Below, one piece after another: positions 1-9,503 of a stretch of DNA of 64,000 bases (within the stretch, counting starts at the first letter, position 1; every line of letters starts with the position of its first letter). The stretch spans positions 434,001-498,000 of the forward strand of contig JAFEDS010000017.1 in the NCBI GenBank assembly GCA_018241505.1, read 5' to 3'. Source of the DNA: Pseudomonadota bacterium. GTDB lineage: Bacteria; Pseudomonadota; Gammaproteobacteria; Steroidobacterales; Steroidobacteraceae. The translations under genes and the position numbers were made by a program. The notes under the pieces were generated by a model, which saw only the letters and a list, made by a program, of their open reading frames with translations, was not told where the DNA came from and ran no database searches.

Positions 1-1010
1 CGATCCGGAAACAGGCGCTTCAGTTTGGCGGCGGCTTCCTTGTCCGTGCGGGGATCGAGCAACGGCATCACGACACCGCCGTTGGCAATGTAGAAATTCA
101 CATAACTACCCGCCAGCCGCTCGCCCGCGGGCCGTGCTTTCGTCCCCTCGCGGCTGACCACGCCGGCAGCTTCCTTCGCGCTGATTGACAGAGGCCGCGG
201 CATCGGCAGCTTGTGGACCTTCAGCTTGCGTCCCCGGGCGTCCACGGCATCCTGCAGCCGCTCCCAGGCATCCAGCGAGATTGCATGTTGGACATCCCGC
301 TTGTTGTCGGTCCAGCCGAGCGCGATTTCACCCGGCCGGATGAAACAGGCCAGGTTGTCGACGTGCCCGTCGGTCTCGTCGTTGAAGACCCCCTTGCCCA
401 ACCAGATTACTGTGCTGACACCCAGGTAGGCGCGCAACTGCTCCTCGATCTGTTCGCGGTTCAGGTGCGGATTGCGATTGGCATTCAGCAGACACTCCTC
501 GGTGACTAACACCGTGCCTTCGCCATCCACGTGCAGGGCGCCGCCTTCGTTGATGATCGCAGAGCGGTAGCGATCGCGATTCTCGACTTCGAGCACTTTG
601 CGTGCCACCAGGTCGTCCTGGTCCCAGGGAAAATACAGGCCGCCATTCAGGCCGCCCCAGGCATTGAAGTGCCAATCGACACCCCGCACGTCACGCCGCT
701 TGTTGACTACGAACGTCGGTCCAACATCCCGCATCCAACTATCGTCATGAGCCAGCTCCACTACTCGGACGCTCGGGGGCAGGAACGTGCGGGCAATCTC
801 GTAGTGCGCCGCGGATACACCTACCGTGACAGGCTCAAATTGGGCGATAGCCGTCGCCACGCCCACGAACGCGAATTGCGCCGGCCGTGCCGCCTCGCGC
901 CAATTGTCGGCGCGCTCGGGCCACAGCATCCAGCAGCCGGCATGCGGCTCGTATTCCGCCGGCATCCAGAAGCCATCCGCGGCGGGCGTTGTCGACAGAG
1001 TCTGTGTCAT
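1..1010 (-). CDS. aguA: Agmatine deiminase (partial, C-terminus off window)
   Basis: Converts agmatine to N-carbamoylputrescine plus ammonia, the first step from arginine-derived agmatine to putrescine. About 336 N-terminal residues are visible. Family motifs in order: WPERADNWRE near residue 30, HDDSWMRDVGPTF near 90, NEGGALHVDGEG near 155, and NDETDGHVDN near 215 with the active-site His. The catalytic Cys of the final GGG-x-x-HC segment lies outside the window. The start ATG overlaps the stop of the upstream amino acid permease (ATGA), so the two are probably co-translated. The partner N-carbamoylputrescine amidase is not in view. It links functionally to the putrescine genes further along. 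Confidence 0.93.
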   Translation of the reverse strand, partial: MTQTLSTTPAADGFWMPAEYEPHAGCWMLWPERADNWREAARPAQFAFVGVATAIAQFEPVTVGVSAAHYEIARTFLPPSVRVVELAHDDSWMRDVGPTFVVNKRRDVRGVDWHFNAWGGLNGGLYFPWDQDDLVARKVLEVENRDRYRSAIINEGGALHVDGEGTVLVTEECLLNANRNPHLNREQIEEQLRAYLGVSTVIWLGKGVFNDETDGHVDNLACFIRPGEIALGWTDNKRDVQHAISLDAWERLQDAVDARGRKLKVHKLPMPRPLSISAKEAAGVVSREGTKARPAGERLAGSYVNFYIANGGVVMPLLDPRTDKEAAAKLKRLFPD

Positions 1011-2449
1011 CGCTTCCTGAGCCGGCTGTGCTGGTAACCGTACAGCGCATAGATTGCGACTCCGAGTAAGGTCCAGAACAACAGCCGCCACCACGTCCCG
1101 TTTGAAAGAAAGTAAGTCATCCCGCCGCAGAACAGCGCTCCCAGCACACACGTCACCGGCGCGAAAGGAACGCGGAACGGCCGCGGAACATCGGGGCGAG
1201 TGCGCCGAAGAACTAGTACGCCGAGGCAGACGACCACGAACGCAAGCAGCACGCCGATCGAAATCAGGTCAGCCAGAATGTCCAGGGGAAACACACCGGC
1301 GACCACCGAGAAAATCACGCCACTGACGACCGTGGCGACGTGCGGCGTCTTGAACTTGGGATGAACGCGCGCGATAGCGGGCGGCAACAGACCGTCGTCG
1401 GCCATCGCAAGCAGGATTCGCGGTTGGCCCAGCAGAGATCCCAACACGACCGAGGTCATACCAACAATTGCTCCGACCTTGACGACCCATCCGAGCCAAT
1501 GAAGCTGTGGATGAGCATCGAGGGCGACTGCGACGGGGGCGTCCACGCCCAACTGCGTGAACGGCACCATGCCGGTCAGAACCGTTGCCATACCCACATA
1601 CAGCAGTACAGAGATCACGAGTGCGCCAATGATTCCGATGGGCAGGTCACGTTGCGGATTGCGGGCTTCCAGAGCGGTCGTGGAGGCCGTGTCAAATCCG
1701 ACATAGGAGAAGAAAATGATGCCCGCACCCTGCAACACACCGGTCCAGCCGAAATGTCCGAAGGTTCCCGTATTGGCCGGGATATAGGGATGCCAGTTCT
1801 TCGTGTCCATGAACGCGAGACCGGCCACAATGAACACCACGATAATGAGCACCTTCAAAGACACCATCGCGGTGTTGAGGCCGGCGGTTTCCCGCATACC
1901 CACATAACAGATGACACTCATCGCGGCGACAATGAATGCAGCAGGCACATTGAAGAGTGCGCCTGTTGTCTTGATGTGGTCGTGCTCGGCCATCAAAGGC
2001 GCGTTGGTCAGCGACGCCGGCAGGTCGATGCCCCAACCATGCAATAGATTGACTACATACGCGGACCAGCTCACAGCCACAGCGGAGGCTGACATGCCGT
2101 ACTCGAGCAGCAGGTTCCAGCCAATGAGCCAGGCGATAATTTCACCGAGCGTCGCGTAGGTGTAACTGTAGGCGCTGCCCGGCACCGGCAGGAAGGCCGC
2201 CAGCTCGGCGTAGCACAGAGCTGCGAGGGCGCTTCCGAAGGCGGCCACGAGAAGGGACAGGGTAATCGCGGGACCGGCCTGGTTCGCCGCCACCTGCCCG
2301 GTGAGTACGAACACGCCCGTGCCGATCGTCGCACCGAGACCGATCGCCGTAAGCGACCATGCGGACAGCACCTTTTTGAGCTTGCCGGAACCCTTCAGAT
2401 CGGCTTCCGTCACCGGCCGCACGGCGAAACATTGACGCAAAATGGACAT
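1007..2449 (-). CDS. APC-family amino acid permease
   Basis: Inner-membrane amino acid/polyamine/organocation transporter of 480 aa. The first helix carries the family signature GLGATIGTGVFVLTG, followed by about a dozen hydrophobic segments. It resembles cationic amino acid transporters (CAT/YfnA type); arginine or agmatine would fit the downstream agmatine deiminase, but the substrate is inferred. The ATG at 2449 is chosen over upstream in-frame starts because it is preceded by AGGGGT at good spacing and begins the conserved N-terminus. The gene is divergent from icd and overlaps aguA by four bases. Confidence 0.9.
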   Translation of the reverse strand: MSILRQCFAVRPVTEADLKGSGKLKKVLSAWSLTAIGLGATIGTGVFVLTGQVAANQAGPAITLSLLVAAFGSALAALCYAELAAFLPVPGSAYSYTYATLGEIIAWLIGWNLLLEYGMSASAVAVSWSAYVVNLLHGWGIDLPASLTNAPLMAEHDHIKTTGALFNVPAAFIVAAMSVICYVGMRETAGLNTAMVSLKVLIIVVFIVAGLAFMDTKNWHPYIPANTGTFGHFGWTGVLQGAGIIFFSYVGFDTASTTALEARNPQRDLPIGIIGALVISVLLYVGMATVLTGMVPFTQLGVDAPVAVALDAHPQLHWLGWVVKVGAIVGMTSVVLGSLLGQPRILLAMADDGLLPPAIARVHPKFKTPHVATVVSGVIFSVVAGVFPLDILADLISIGVLLAFVVVCLGVLVLRRTRPDVPRPFRVPFAPVTCVLGALFCGGMTYFLSNGTWWRLLFWTLLGVAIYALYGYQHSRLRKR

Positions 2450-2644
2450 CAAGACCCCTGGATCGTTTTGACGGGATAATTTTGTTAGACGTTTGAGCGG
2501 ACAAACCGCGGTACATTCCCCGCAGTCTCTCATAGACCGGGCCGGGAATCGCCCCACCCCTGTGCTAGCATTCGAGGCCCGGCGGCGCGGGTGCTCGTCG
2601 GCGAGCGGGCGAGCGGGCCCGCGCGAGTCACAGGAGAACGGTTC
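2450..2644. promoter_or_regulatory. Divergent promoter region, permease/icd
   Basis: This 195-bp spacer separates the minus-strand permease from plus-strand icd and should hold both promoters. The icd start is set by an AGGAGA ribosome-binding site about nine bases before the ATG at 2645. I see no clear operator. Confidence 0.5.
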
Positions 2645-3952
2645 ATGTCCACGGCTGCAGCGTCAAAGATCACGCCGCCTGCGCAAGGCGCAAAGATCTC
2701 GATCCGGGATGGCAAGCTCATTGTTCCGGACAATCCCATCATTCCGTTCATTGAAGGCGACGGAACGGGTCCTGACATCTGGCGTGCCAGCGTGCGCGTC
2801 ATGGACGCAGCCGTGCAGAAGGCCTATGGCGGCAAGCGCAAGATTCACTGGATGGAAGTGCTTGCGGGCGAAAAAGCCAACAAGCAGCTAAACACCTGGC
2901 TGCCGGATGAGACCGTCGCAGCCTGCCGCGAGTACCTGGTGTCCATCAAGGGACCGCTGACCACGCCGGTCGGCGGCGGTATCCGCTCCCTGAACGTGGC
3001 CCTGCGCCAGATGCTGGACTTGTATGTCTGCCTGCGCCCGGTCCGCTGGTTCAAGGGCGTACCTTCCCCGGTGAAGCACCCCGAGAAGGTCGACATGGTC
3101 ATCTTCCGCGAAAACACGGAAGACATCTATGCCGGTATTGAATTCGAAACCGGCACCGAGGAAAACAAGAAGTTCCTGGAGCTGTTCAAACAAAGCTTCC
3201 CCAAGGCCTTCGCCAAGATCCGCTTCCCGAACACCTCCGGAATCGGCATCAAGCCCGTGTCGAAGGAAGGCTCGGAGCGACTGATCCGCTCGGCGCTGCA
3301 ATACGCCGTGGCGAACAAGCGCAAGAGCCTGACCTTGGTGCACAAGGGCAACATCCAGAAGTTCACGGAAGGCGCCTTCCGCAACTGGGGCTACCAGCTC
3401 GCGGAGACCGAGTTCGCCGCGCAGACCTATACGTGGGAGCAGTGGGAAAGGACCAAGGCGGCGCGCAACGAGAAAGACGCCAATGCCGAGATGGACGCGG
3501 CGAAGAAAGCCGGCAAGGTCATTGTGAAGGATGCGATTGCCGACATCGCCCTGCAGCAGGTACTCACCCGCTCGGATGAGTTCGATGTGATCGCGACACT
3601 CAACTTGAACGGCGACTACCTGTCCGATGCGCTGGCCGCGCAGGTCGGCGGAATCGGCATCGCCCCGGGCGGCAACATCAATTATCTGACCGGCCACGCG
3701 GTGTTTGAAGCAACGCATGGCACCGCACCGAAGTACGCCAACCTGGACAAGGTCAACCCAGGCTCGGTGATTCTGTCCGGTGAGATGATGTTGCGCTACA
3801 TGGGCTGGCTCGAAGCTGCCGACGCCATCATCACGGCCATGGACCGCACCATCGGCCAGAAGACCGTCACGTACGATTTCGCGCGGATGATGGACGGGGC
3901 GAAGGAAGTCTCAACGAGCGGCTTCGGCGATGCGTTGATCAGCAACCTGTAA
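2645..3952 (+). CDS. icd: NADP-dependent isocitrate dehydrogenase
   Basis: TCA-cycle enzyme oxidising isocitrate to 2-oxoglutarate; 435 aa, close to the usual length of about 416. The N-terminal [12 protein letters not shown] motif, the substrate loop [12 protein letters not shown] and the C-terminal [17 protein letters not shown] and [10 protein letters not shown] motifs are all present. Ser115 in [10 protein letters not shown] aligns with E. coli Ser113, the residue AceK phosphorylates. The kinase/phosphatase lies two genes downstream on the same strand. The start is fixed by an AGGAGA site; a longer in-frame ORF upstream lacks homology. The Nudix gene follows after eight bases. Confidence 0.97.
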   Translation: MSTAAASKITPPAQGAKISIRDGKLIVPDNPIIPFIEGDGTGPDIWRASVRVMDAAVQKAYGGKRKIHWMEVLAGEKANKQLNTWLPDETVAACREYLVSIKGPLTTPVGGGIRSLNVALRQMLDLYVCLRPVRWFKGVPSPVKHPEKVDMVIFRENTEDIYAGIEFETGTEENKKFLELFKQSFPKAFAKIRFPNTSGIGIKPVSKEGSERLIRSALQYAVANKRKSLTLVHKGNIQKFTEGAFRNWGYQLAETEFAAQTYTWEQWERTKAARNEKDANAEMDAAKKAGKVIVKDAIADIALQQVLTRSDEFDVIATLNLNGDYLSDALAAQVGGIGIAPGGNINYLTGHAVFEATHGTAPKYANLDKVNPGSVILSGEMMLRYMGWLEAADAIITAMDRTIGQKTVTYDFARMMDGAKEVSTSGFGDALISNL

Positions 3953-3960
3953 GCGCCTGA

Positions 3961-4590
3961 ATGAGCTCACCCGCGAAAGTCCTGGAGTGGGCTCGCAAAG
4001 TCCAGGCCATTGCCCAGAATGGCCTGGCTTTCACAAAAGATCCTTTCGACAAGGAGCGCTTCGAGCAGTTACAACAGCTCGTGGCCCAGATCCTGACGGC
4101 CGAGTTGGATATCGCCCCGGGCCAGCTCCAGGAGCTGTGGAAAGGCGATGAAGGCTATGCCACCCCGAAGGTCGATGTGCGCGGCGGCGTCTTCGCGGGC
4201 AACCAGGTGTTGCTGGTACGGGAGCGCTCCGATGGCAAGTGGACGCTCCCGGGCGGTTGGGTCGATGTTGGCGATGCGCCCTCCTTTGCCGTCGAGCGGG
4301 AGATCCGCGAGGAATCCGGCTACCTGGCCAAGGCAGTGAAGCTGGCCGCGGTGTTTGACCGCAGCAACCCCAGACACGGCCATCCGCCGAGCATTCTCCA
4401 CATCTACAAATTGTTTTTCCTGTGCGAGCGGACCGGCGGCACGGCCACTCTCAGCAATGAAACCGACGGGGTCGAATTCTTTGCCGTGAACCGGTTGCCA
4501 CCGCTGTCGGTGGGCCGCGCATCACAAACTCAGATCGAACGATTATACGAACATCATCTGAACCGGAATCTGCCCACCGACTTCGACTAG
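3961..4590 (+). CDS. Nudix hydrolase (ADP-ribose/nucleoside diphosphate-X type)
   Basis: Predicted cytoplasmic Nudix pyrophosphatase of 209 aa. An N-terminal helical region of about 65 residues resembles the extra domain of X-linked nucleoside diphosphate hydrolases. The Nudix box GGWVDVGDAPSFAVEREIREESGY-like segment lies at about residues 98-121; the central REIREESG is intact and the first acidic position is Asp rather than Glu. It sits between icd and aceK, eight bases after one and directly abutting the other, so it is almost certainly in their operon. The substrate cannot be read from sequence; ADP-ribose, NADH or a related dinucleotide is plausible. Confidence 0.9.
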   Translation: MSSPAKVLEWARKVQAIAQNGLAFTKDPFDKERFEQLQQLVAQILTAELDIAPGQLQELWKGDEGYATPKVDVRGGVFAGNQVLLVRERSDGKWTLPGGWVDVGDAPSFAVEREIREESGYLAKAVKLAAVFDRSNPRHGHPPSILHIYKLFFLCERTGGTATLSNETDGVEFFAVNRLPPLSVGRASQTQIERLYEHHLNRNLPTDFD

Positions 4591-4596
4591 GTGCCT

Positions 4597-6312
4597 ATGG
4601 CCGCCTCCGATTGCGCTCACCTGATTGTTGCCGCGTTCGCGGATTACAACGCCCAGTTCCGTGTCATCACGCGGCGCGCGCCCTGGCGCTTCGATGCACG
4701 GGATTCCAAGGGAAGCCAGCGCGATGCGGTCGAGCGTATCGAGCTGTACGACCGCCTGGTCAGCCAGACCATCGCGCAACTACGGTTGAAATTGGGGGAG
4801 CAAGCTCTCGATCGGGATCAGTGGGCGCATATCCGCGACGAATTCTCGGTGCTGGTGGAAGCCCTGCCGGATGCGGAATTCACCAAGACCTTCTTCAGCT
4901 CCATCACACGCCGGCTGTTCGGAACGGTGGGCGTCGCCCCCGAAATCGAGTTCGTTGCCACCGACCTCGACCCGCTGGGCAAAGTCACCACCGCTGTCGG
5001 CACCAACACCTACCTCAATCACGGCTCGCTGCTGCTGCTGTTCGAAGACGTGCTCGGCGATGTGCGCTTTCATTCGGCATGGCGCGACTTCGACCGCAGC
5101 GTGGCCTACGTCACTGCCGAAGTGAGCCGCTATCTGAAGGAAAGTGAGGAGCGGCGCGCGGTCCTGCGGGTCGAAGTCATCCGGCCTGTGTTTTATCAGG
5201 TGGCGCGTGCCTACATTGTGGGCCGGATCGTGGGCCGTGACTTCCTCATACCCCTGGTGATTGCTCTGAAGAATACGGATGGCGGTGTGTTGGTGGACGC
5301 CGTCATGTTGTCCGAGTCGGACGTCAGTATCGTCTTCAGCTTCACCAAGTCCTACTTTCACGTCGACCTGGATCGCGTCGGCGAGGTGGTCCTGTTTCTC
5401 AAGTCCGTGCTGCCCCGCAAGCCGGTGAGCGAGCTGTTCACGGTGTTAGGCCGCGCCAAGCAGGGCAAGACTGAGCGCTACCGCGAGCTCATGCGCCACC
5501 TGGAGCAGACCCGGGACCAGTTCGTCCATGCCCCCGGTGAACGCGGCCTGGTGATGGTCTGTTTCACCCTGCCCTCGTTCGATGTGGTCTTCAAGCTGAT
5601 TCGCGACAAGTTTCCCTACCCGAAGAACGTGCTGCGCGAAGAGGTCAAGGCCAAATACCAGCTCGTATTCAAGCACGACCGCGCCGGACGCCTGGTGGAT
5701 GCACAGGAGTTCAAGCAGCTTCGCTTCCCCAGGGCACTGTTTGCACCCGAGCTGTTGGAAGAGTTGCGGACCGAAACGACGTTGACAGTGCACGAGGCAG
5801 GCGAAGACCTGATTTTCGACCACATGTACATCGAGAGGCGCATGACGCCGCTCAATCTGTACCTGCGCTCAGCCACAGAAACCCAGGCCGAGCGCGCCGC
5901 GCTGGATTATGGCCAGTGCATTCGCGACCTCGCCTATACCAACATATTCGCGGGCGACCTGTTGCTGAAGAATTTCGGAGTGACGCGCCACGGCCGGGTG
6001 ATCTTCTACGACTACGATGAGCTGTGCCAGGTCACGGATTGCCGCTTTCGCGATATGCCCCAGGCCACCAACCCCGAGGATGAGATGCGCGGGGAAGCCT
6101 GGTTCTACGTGGCCGACAACGATGTCTTCCCGGAAACCTTCATCAACTTCCTCGCCTTCAATGACGCGCAGCGTGCTGCGTTCAACCGCGTTCACGGCGA
6201 AATCCTGACCGCCGCGTTCTGGCGCAGCGTGCAGGAGCGTTTGAAGGAAGGTGAGGTGTTGGAAGTGCTGCCCTACCACCCACACCGGGTGCGGGTGGCC
6301 AGCAGCGCTTAG
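4597..6312 (+). CDS. aceK: Isocitrate dehydrogenase kinase/phosphatase
   Basis: Bifunctional enzyme that phosphorylates and dephosphorylates isocitrate dehydrogenase, steering carbon between the TCA cycle and the glyoxylate bypass. It is 571 aa from the ATG chosen here; a GTG at 4591, directly after the Nudix stop codon, would add two residues. It is full length for the family (about 575). Recognisable segments include the N-terminal regulatory region FFSSITRRLFGTVG and the C-terminal kinase core IFDHMYIERRMTPLNLYL and NFGVTRHGRVIFYDYDE. No aceA or aceB is visible nearby. Confidence 0.95.
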   Translation: MAASDCAHLIVAAFADYNAQFRVITRRAPWRFDARDSKGSQRDAVERIELYDRLVSQTIAQLRLKLGEQALDRDQWAHIRDEFSVLVEALPDAEFTKTFFSSITRRLFGTVGVAPEIEFVATDLDPLGKVTTAVGTNTYLNHGSLLLLFEDVLGDVRFHSAWRDFDRSVAYVTAEVSRYLKESEERRAVLRVEVIRPVFYQVARAYIVGRIVGRDFLIPLVIALKNTDGGVLVDAVMLSESDVSIVFSFTKSYFHVDLDRVGEVVLFLKSVLPRKPVSELFTVLGRAKQGKTERYRELMRHLEQTRDQFVHAPGERGLVMVCFTLPSFDVVFKLIRDKFPYPKNVLREEVKAKYQLVFKHDRAGRLVDAQEFKQLRFPRALFAPELLEELRTETTLTVHEAGEDLIFDHMYIERRMTPLNLYLRSATETQAERAALDYGQCIRDLAYTNIFAGDLLLKNFGVTRHGRVIFYDYDELCQVTDCRFRDMPQATNPEDEMRGEAWFYVADNDVFPETFINFLAFNDAQRAAFNRVHGEILTAAFWRSVQERLKEGEVLEVLPYHPHRVRVASSA

Positions 6313-6315
6313 TCT

Positions 6316-6350
6316 ATTGGCGCGGCACTGGCCGCGCGGAGCCCGGGCCC
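6316..6350. repeat. Intergenic hairpin repeat, copy A
   Basis: GCGCGG-CACTGG-CCGCGC hairpin followed by GGAGCCCGGGC, directly after aceK and between convergent genes. The same core and tail recur at 42247-42296 and 44219-44254. It probably acts as a bidirectional terminator or a REP-like element. Confidence 0.65.
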
Positions 6351-6359
6351 TTCGCCGCT

Positions 6360-7109
6360 TTACGCCATCGCTCTTATTAGCGACCGCACGTCGTCCTTGC
6401 GGACCTCGGCAACCAACGCGGTCTCGAGGCCCAGGTCGGCAGCGGCATGGTCCAGCGCGCCCGGCACACAGAGCTCCGGCTGCAACAACTCGATGGCGAA
6501 CAACCGGCCGAAGTACACGGCCTTGCTTTCCACGGACGCATTGTTGATATCGCCGTCCGGCAGTCCGGGCACCTCAGGCAGATTCCAGCTCCGCAGCAGC
6601 CGGCCGGCCAGCTCCCCAGAATGAGTCGCGCACCACTCACGACGCGAGCTGCTGTCGAGCTTCATTCGATATTCCAGCTCGACACGGGCCAGGATCTTCA
6701 GCGCCAGCGCTTCACCTGACCGGTGCAGCAGTGCCGCCATGAACGAGGCAGCCACGCTGACACCAGCCCCCGGGCTCCGCGCGGCCGGTGCGGCGCCAGT
6801 CAGATAAGCCTGCGCTACGCGGGCCGCATACGCCGCACTCGCAAGACTTTCTTCCCACCACGCCTGCGCCTCCGCATCCCGCCCTGGAATCTGGAAGAGC
6901 CGCGCGCGGATCTCCATCAGCGCATCGCGGCACCCCGGTCGACTCAACAAGCCCCGTGGGCCGCTCTGGCTGCCCGCCAGCAACGCACGCAACGAGTCAG
7001 GAGCCGCGGGCATGCTTTGGCGCAGCGACTTGAATGCCGCCCCCAGGGCCTGCCGGAACACCAGGGCCCGGGTCGAGACCTCAGGTCGCGGAGCTTGTGG
7101 ATTGAACAT
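6360..7109 (-). CDS. HDOD-domain protein
   Basis: About 249 aa. The central part, AALLHRSGEALALKILARVE followed by HSGELAGRLLRSWNLP, matches the HDOD signature, a degenerate HD fold found in signalling proteins that usually lacks phosphohydrolase activity. A helical N-terminal region of about 100 residues has no clear family. Cytoplasmic, no signal peptide. The ATG at 7109 is one choice; another in-frame start lies at 7148. It follows the Cys/Met PLP enzyme gene by 54 bases and may be the last gene of the long puu/pot run. Its target is unknown. Confidence 0.75.
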   Translation of the reverse strand: MFNPQAPRPEVSTRALVFRQALGAAFKSLRQSMPAAPDSLRALLAGSQSGPRGLLSRPGCRDALMEIRARLFQIPGRDAEAQAWWEESLASAAYAARVAQAYLTGAAPAARSPGAGVSVAASFMAALLHRSGEALALKILARVELEYRMKLDSSSRREWCATHSGELAGRLLRSWNLPEVPGLPDGDINNASVESKAVYFGRLFAIELLQPELCVPGALDHAAADLGLETALVAEVRKDDVRSLIRAMA

Positions 7110-7163
7110 AAAGTTTGAAGCGCACGTGACAGCGCAACTCCGCGCCATCTTCTGATCGTGAGC

Positions 7164-8342
7164 CTAGGGCGTTGGCGTGCTGGCCGCCAACGCCTGATTC
7201 ACATCCTCCATGAGGTCGTCGATATCCTCCAGCCCGATAGACAGCCGGACCGTTCCCTCGGTGACGGCCGAGGTCCGTAGCTGCTCCTGCGTCAGGTCCC
7301 GACCGCCCATCATTGAGGGCGCCACCACGAGGGATTCTGTCGAACCCAGGCTCGCTGTGAGCGCAAACAGCTTCAGTGCCCCCGCAAACCGGGCACCCGC
7401 CTCGGCCCCACCCTTCAAATCAAAGCTCACGATGGTGCCGAACTGCTTCATCTGCGACTTCGCCAACTCATGTTGTGGATGCGTTGGCAGGCCCGGATAG
7501 TGAACACGCGCGACCGCCGGGTGAGCCGCAAGCAGCTCGGCCAAACGCTGCGAGCTCGCGCACTGCGCCTGGTAGCGCACAAAGTAGGTCTTGAGGCCCC
7601 GCAGAATGAGGTACGCCGCGTGTGGATCGAGAGTACCGCCGAGCGTGCCCCAGTCAGTGCGCATGCCGCGAATCAACTCGGTGCGCCCGATCACGGCGCC
7701 TCCCATCACGTCGCCGGCCCCGGATGCGTACTTGGTGAGACTGTGCAGATACAAGTCGACTTCAAATTCACCGTGCTGGTGAAACCCGGCAAACGTGTTG
7801 TCCATCACGGTGAGGGCGCCTGCGCTCTTCGCCATCCGGGTGAGCGCCGCAATATCCGCGATCTTGGTCACCGGGTTGGTGGGGCTTTCGAACATCACCA
7901 GCCGCGTCTTCTGCGCTGCCAATGCCTTCTCGACAGCGGCGGTGTCCTCGATCGACAGCATGGTATGCGTCACGCCGAAACGTGCCAGCAGGCGGCGAAT
8001 CAGGTAGCGGGTGGGATTGTAGGTTTCAATGAAGCAGACGATGTGATCGCCCTGCTTCGTCAGCGCAAGCAACGTTTGCGAGATAGCGCCGACACCCGAA
8101 GCACACACGAGACAGTCTTCGCGCCCCTGCAACTGCGCGAGCAACAACTCGAGCTGCCGCGTGGTGGGATTCGAAGCGCGCGTGTAGAAAAAGCCGGGCC
8201 GTTCGCCCCGGAAGAAGCGTTCCGTCTCATCGAGGGAGTCGAATTCAAACTTGACGCTTTGATAAATGGGCGGCACCACCGAGCGATTGTCGGCCGCAAG
8301 CTCGACCACCGGAGGATGATTGACGCGGGTGGTGTCTTTCAT
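7164..8342 (-). CDS. Cys/Met metabolism PLP-dependent enzyme
   Basis: Transsulfuration-family enzyme (cystathionine gamma-synthase, beta/gamma-lyase or O-acylhomoserine sulfhydrylase group) of 392 aa. Seen: YTRASNPTTRQLELLLAQL, the PLP-binding DNTFAGFHQHGEFEVDLYLH segment and the Schiff-base lysine in HSLTKYASGAGD. The exact reaction cannot be assigned. The start overlaps the stop of the upstream aminotransferase (ATGA), so the two are translationally coupled. Together with a methionine aminotransferase-like enzyme this suggests a sulfur amino acid function, which is unexpected at the end of a putrescine operon. Confidence 0.88.
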   Translation of the reverse strand: MKDTTRVNHPPVVELAADNRSVVPPIYQSVKFEFDSLDETERFFRGERPGFFYTRASNPTTRQLELLLAQLQGREDCLVCASGVGAISQTLLALTKQGDHIVCFIETYNPTRYLIRRLLARFGVTHTMLSIEDTAAVEKALAAQKTRLVMFESPTNPVTKIADIAALTRMAKSAGALTVMDNTFAGFHQHGEFEVDLYLHSLTKYASGAGDVMGGAVIGRTELIRGMRTDWGTLGGTLDPHAAYLILRGLKTYFVRYQAQCASSQRLAELLAAHPAVARVHYPGLPTHPQHELAKSQMKQFGTIVSFDLKGGAEAGARFAGALKLFALTASLGSTESLVVAPSMMGGRDLTQEQLRTSAVTEGTVRLSIGLEDIDDLMEDVNQALAASTPTP

Positions 8343-9493
8343 AGGCGAGCCGCAAATTCGTTGAGCCGCTGCACCGCTGCATCGAGGGTGCTGTCCTGCT
8401 TGGCAATACACAGCCGCAACACCGGCAAGGCCGGCGGCGCTGCATAGAACGGGGACAGGGGAATCGTGGCGACACCCGCCTCCGTGAGCAGACGCTCGGC
8501 GAAGGCAACATCATCGGGCGGGGCAAAGGCACTGAAGTCCAGGAGCTGGAAATAGGTTCCCTGGGCCGGCGGCAATGTGAATCCGGACTTTGCCAGCGCC
8601 GTGCGCACGCGATCGCGTTTCGCCTGAAAGAACGCCGGCAGTGCGCGCCAGGCATCCGGCTTTTCAGCCAGATAACGGGCAATCGCCACTTGCGGTGCAT
8701 GCGCGATACTGAACGTGTTGAATTGGTGGACCTTGCGCAACTCGCGGGTCAGCTCCGGCGGCGCGATGCAATAACCCACGCGGATGCCCGTCGCGTGCAT
8801 GGTCTTGCCGAAGGAAAACACGACAAACGCCTTTTCGGCCAGCTCGGGGTGCTTCAACACCGAGGCATGCGCGCGCCCGTCATAGGTAACGTGCTCGTAT
8901 ACCTCGTCGGACATGACGTATATATCGTGCCCCCGGATCACATCCGCGAGCGCGTTGAGGTCCTCAACACTCGCCGCCGTGCACGCCGGGTTATGCGGAC
9001 TGTTGAACAGAACGAGCCGCGTGCGAGGGTTGATAGCTGCCTTGACGGCATCCCAGTCGTAACGAAAGCCGGGAGGTATCAATGGCAGCCGGATGCAACG
9101 TCCGCCGGCCAGTCGCACTGCCGGTTCATAGGAGTCGTATGCCGGATCGAATGCGATGGCTTCTTCGCCTGGCCCAATGACCGCTTGAATTGTGTCGTAG
9201 ATGGCTTCCGTGGCACCGAGAGTGACAGTGATCTCGGTCTCGGAGTTTACAGTGAGCTCATAACTGGCCGACAGCTTGCGCGCAATCTGCTGCCGCAGCT
9301 CGAGCACACCTTCCATGGGTGCGTACTGATTGAACCCCTGGGCCATCGCCTCCGTCACGAGCTCCGTGAGGCGCGAATCGATGGGATAGTCCGGAAAGCC
9401 CTGACCGAGGTTGAGTGCGCCGAGCTCCCGGGCCCGACGCGACATGACCGTGAATATCGTCGTCCCAACATCGGGAAGCTTGCTGCGGAACAT
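8339..9493 (-). CDS. Class I/II aminotransferase (methionine aminotransferase-like)
   Basis: Fold-type I PLP aminotransferase of 384 aa, closest by motif pattern to the YbdL/kynurenine aminotransferase group that transaminates methionine and aromatic amino acids. Seen: LNLGQGFPDYP near the N-terminus, NSPHNPACTA, the YVMSDEVYEHV segment and the PLP lysine in SFGKTMHATGIRVGY. The ATG at 9493 begins the conserved N-terminus; an in-frame extension upstream reads into ppgK and is rejected. It starts 10 bases after the ppgK stop and overlaps the next gene by four bases. Confidence 0.88.
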   Translation of the reverse strand: MFRSKLPDVGTTIFTVMSRRARELGALNLGQGFPDYPIDSRLTELVTEAMAQGFNQYAPMEGVLELRQQIARKLSASYELTVNSETEITVTLGATEAIYDTIQAVIGPGEEAIAFDPAYDSYEPAVRLAGGRCIRLPLIPPGFRYDWDAVKAAINPRTRLVLFNSPHNPACTAASVEDLNALADVIRGHDIYVMSDEVYEHVTYDGRAHASVLKHPELAEKAFVVFSFGKTMHATGIRVGYCIAPPELTRELRKVHQFNTFSIAHAPQVAIARYLAEKPDAWRALPAFFQAKRDRVRTALAKSGFTLPPAQGTYFQLLDFSAFAPPDDVAFAERLLTEAGVATIPLSPFYAAPPALPVLRLCIAKQDSTLDAAVQRLNEFAARL

Positions 9494-9503
9494 GTGGATG
9501 CGC

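Noticed and set aside
2888-3718. Long minus-strand ORF opposite icd
   Set aside because: An antisense shadow produced by high third-position GC; no protein family features, and icd is certain.
7470-8447. 325-codon plus-strand ORF opposite the Cys/Met PLP enzyme
   Set aside because: Antisense shadow; the minus-strand frame has intact PLP motifs.
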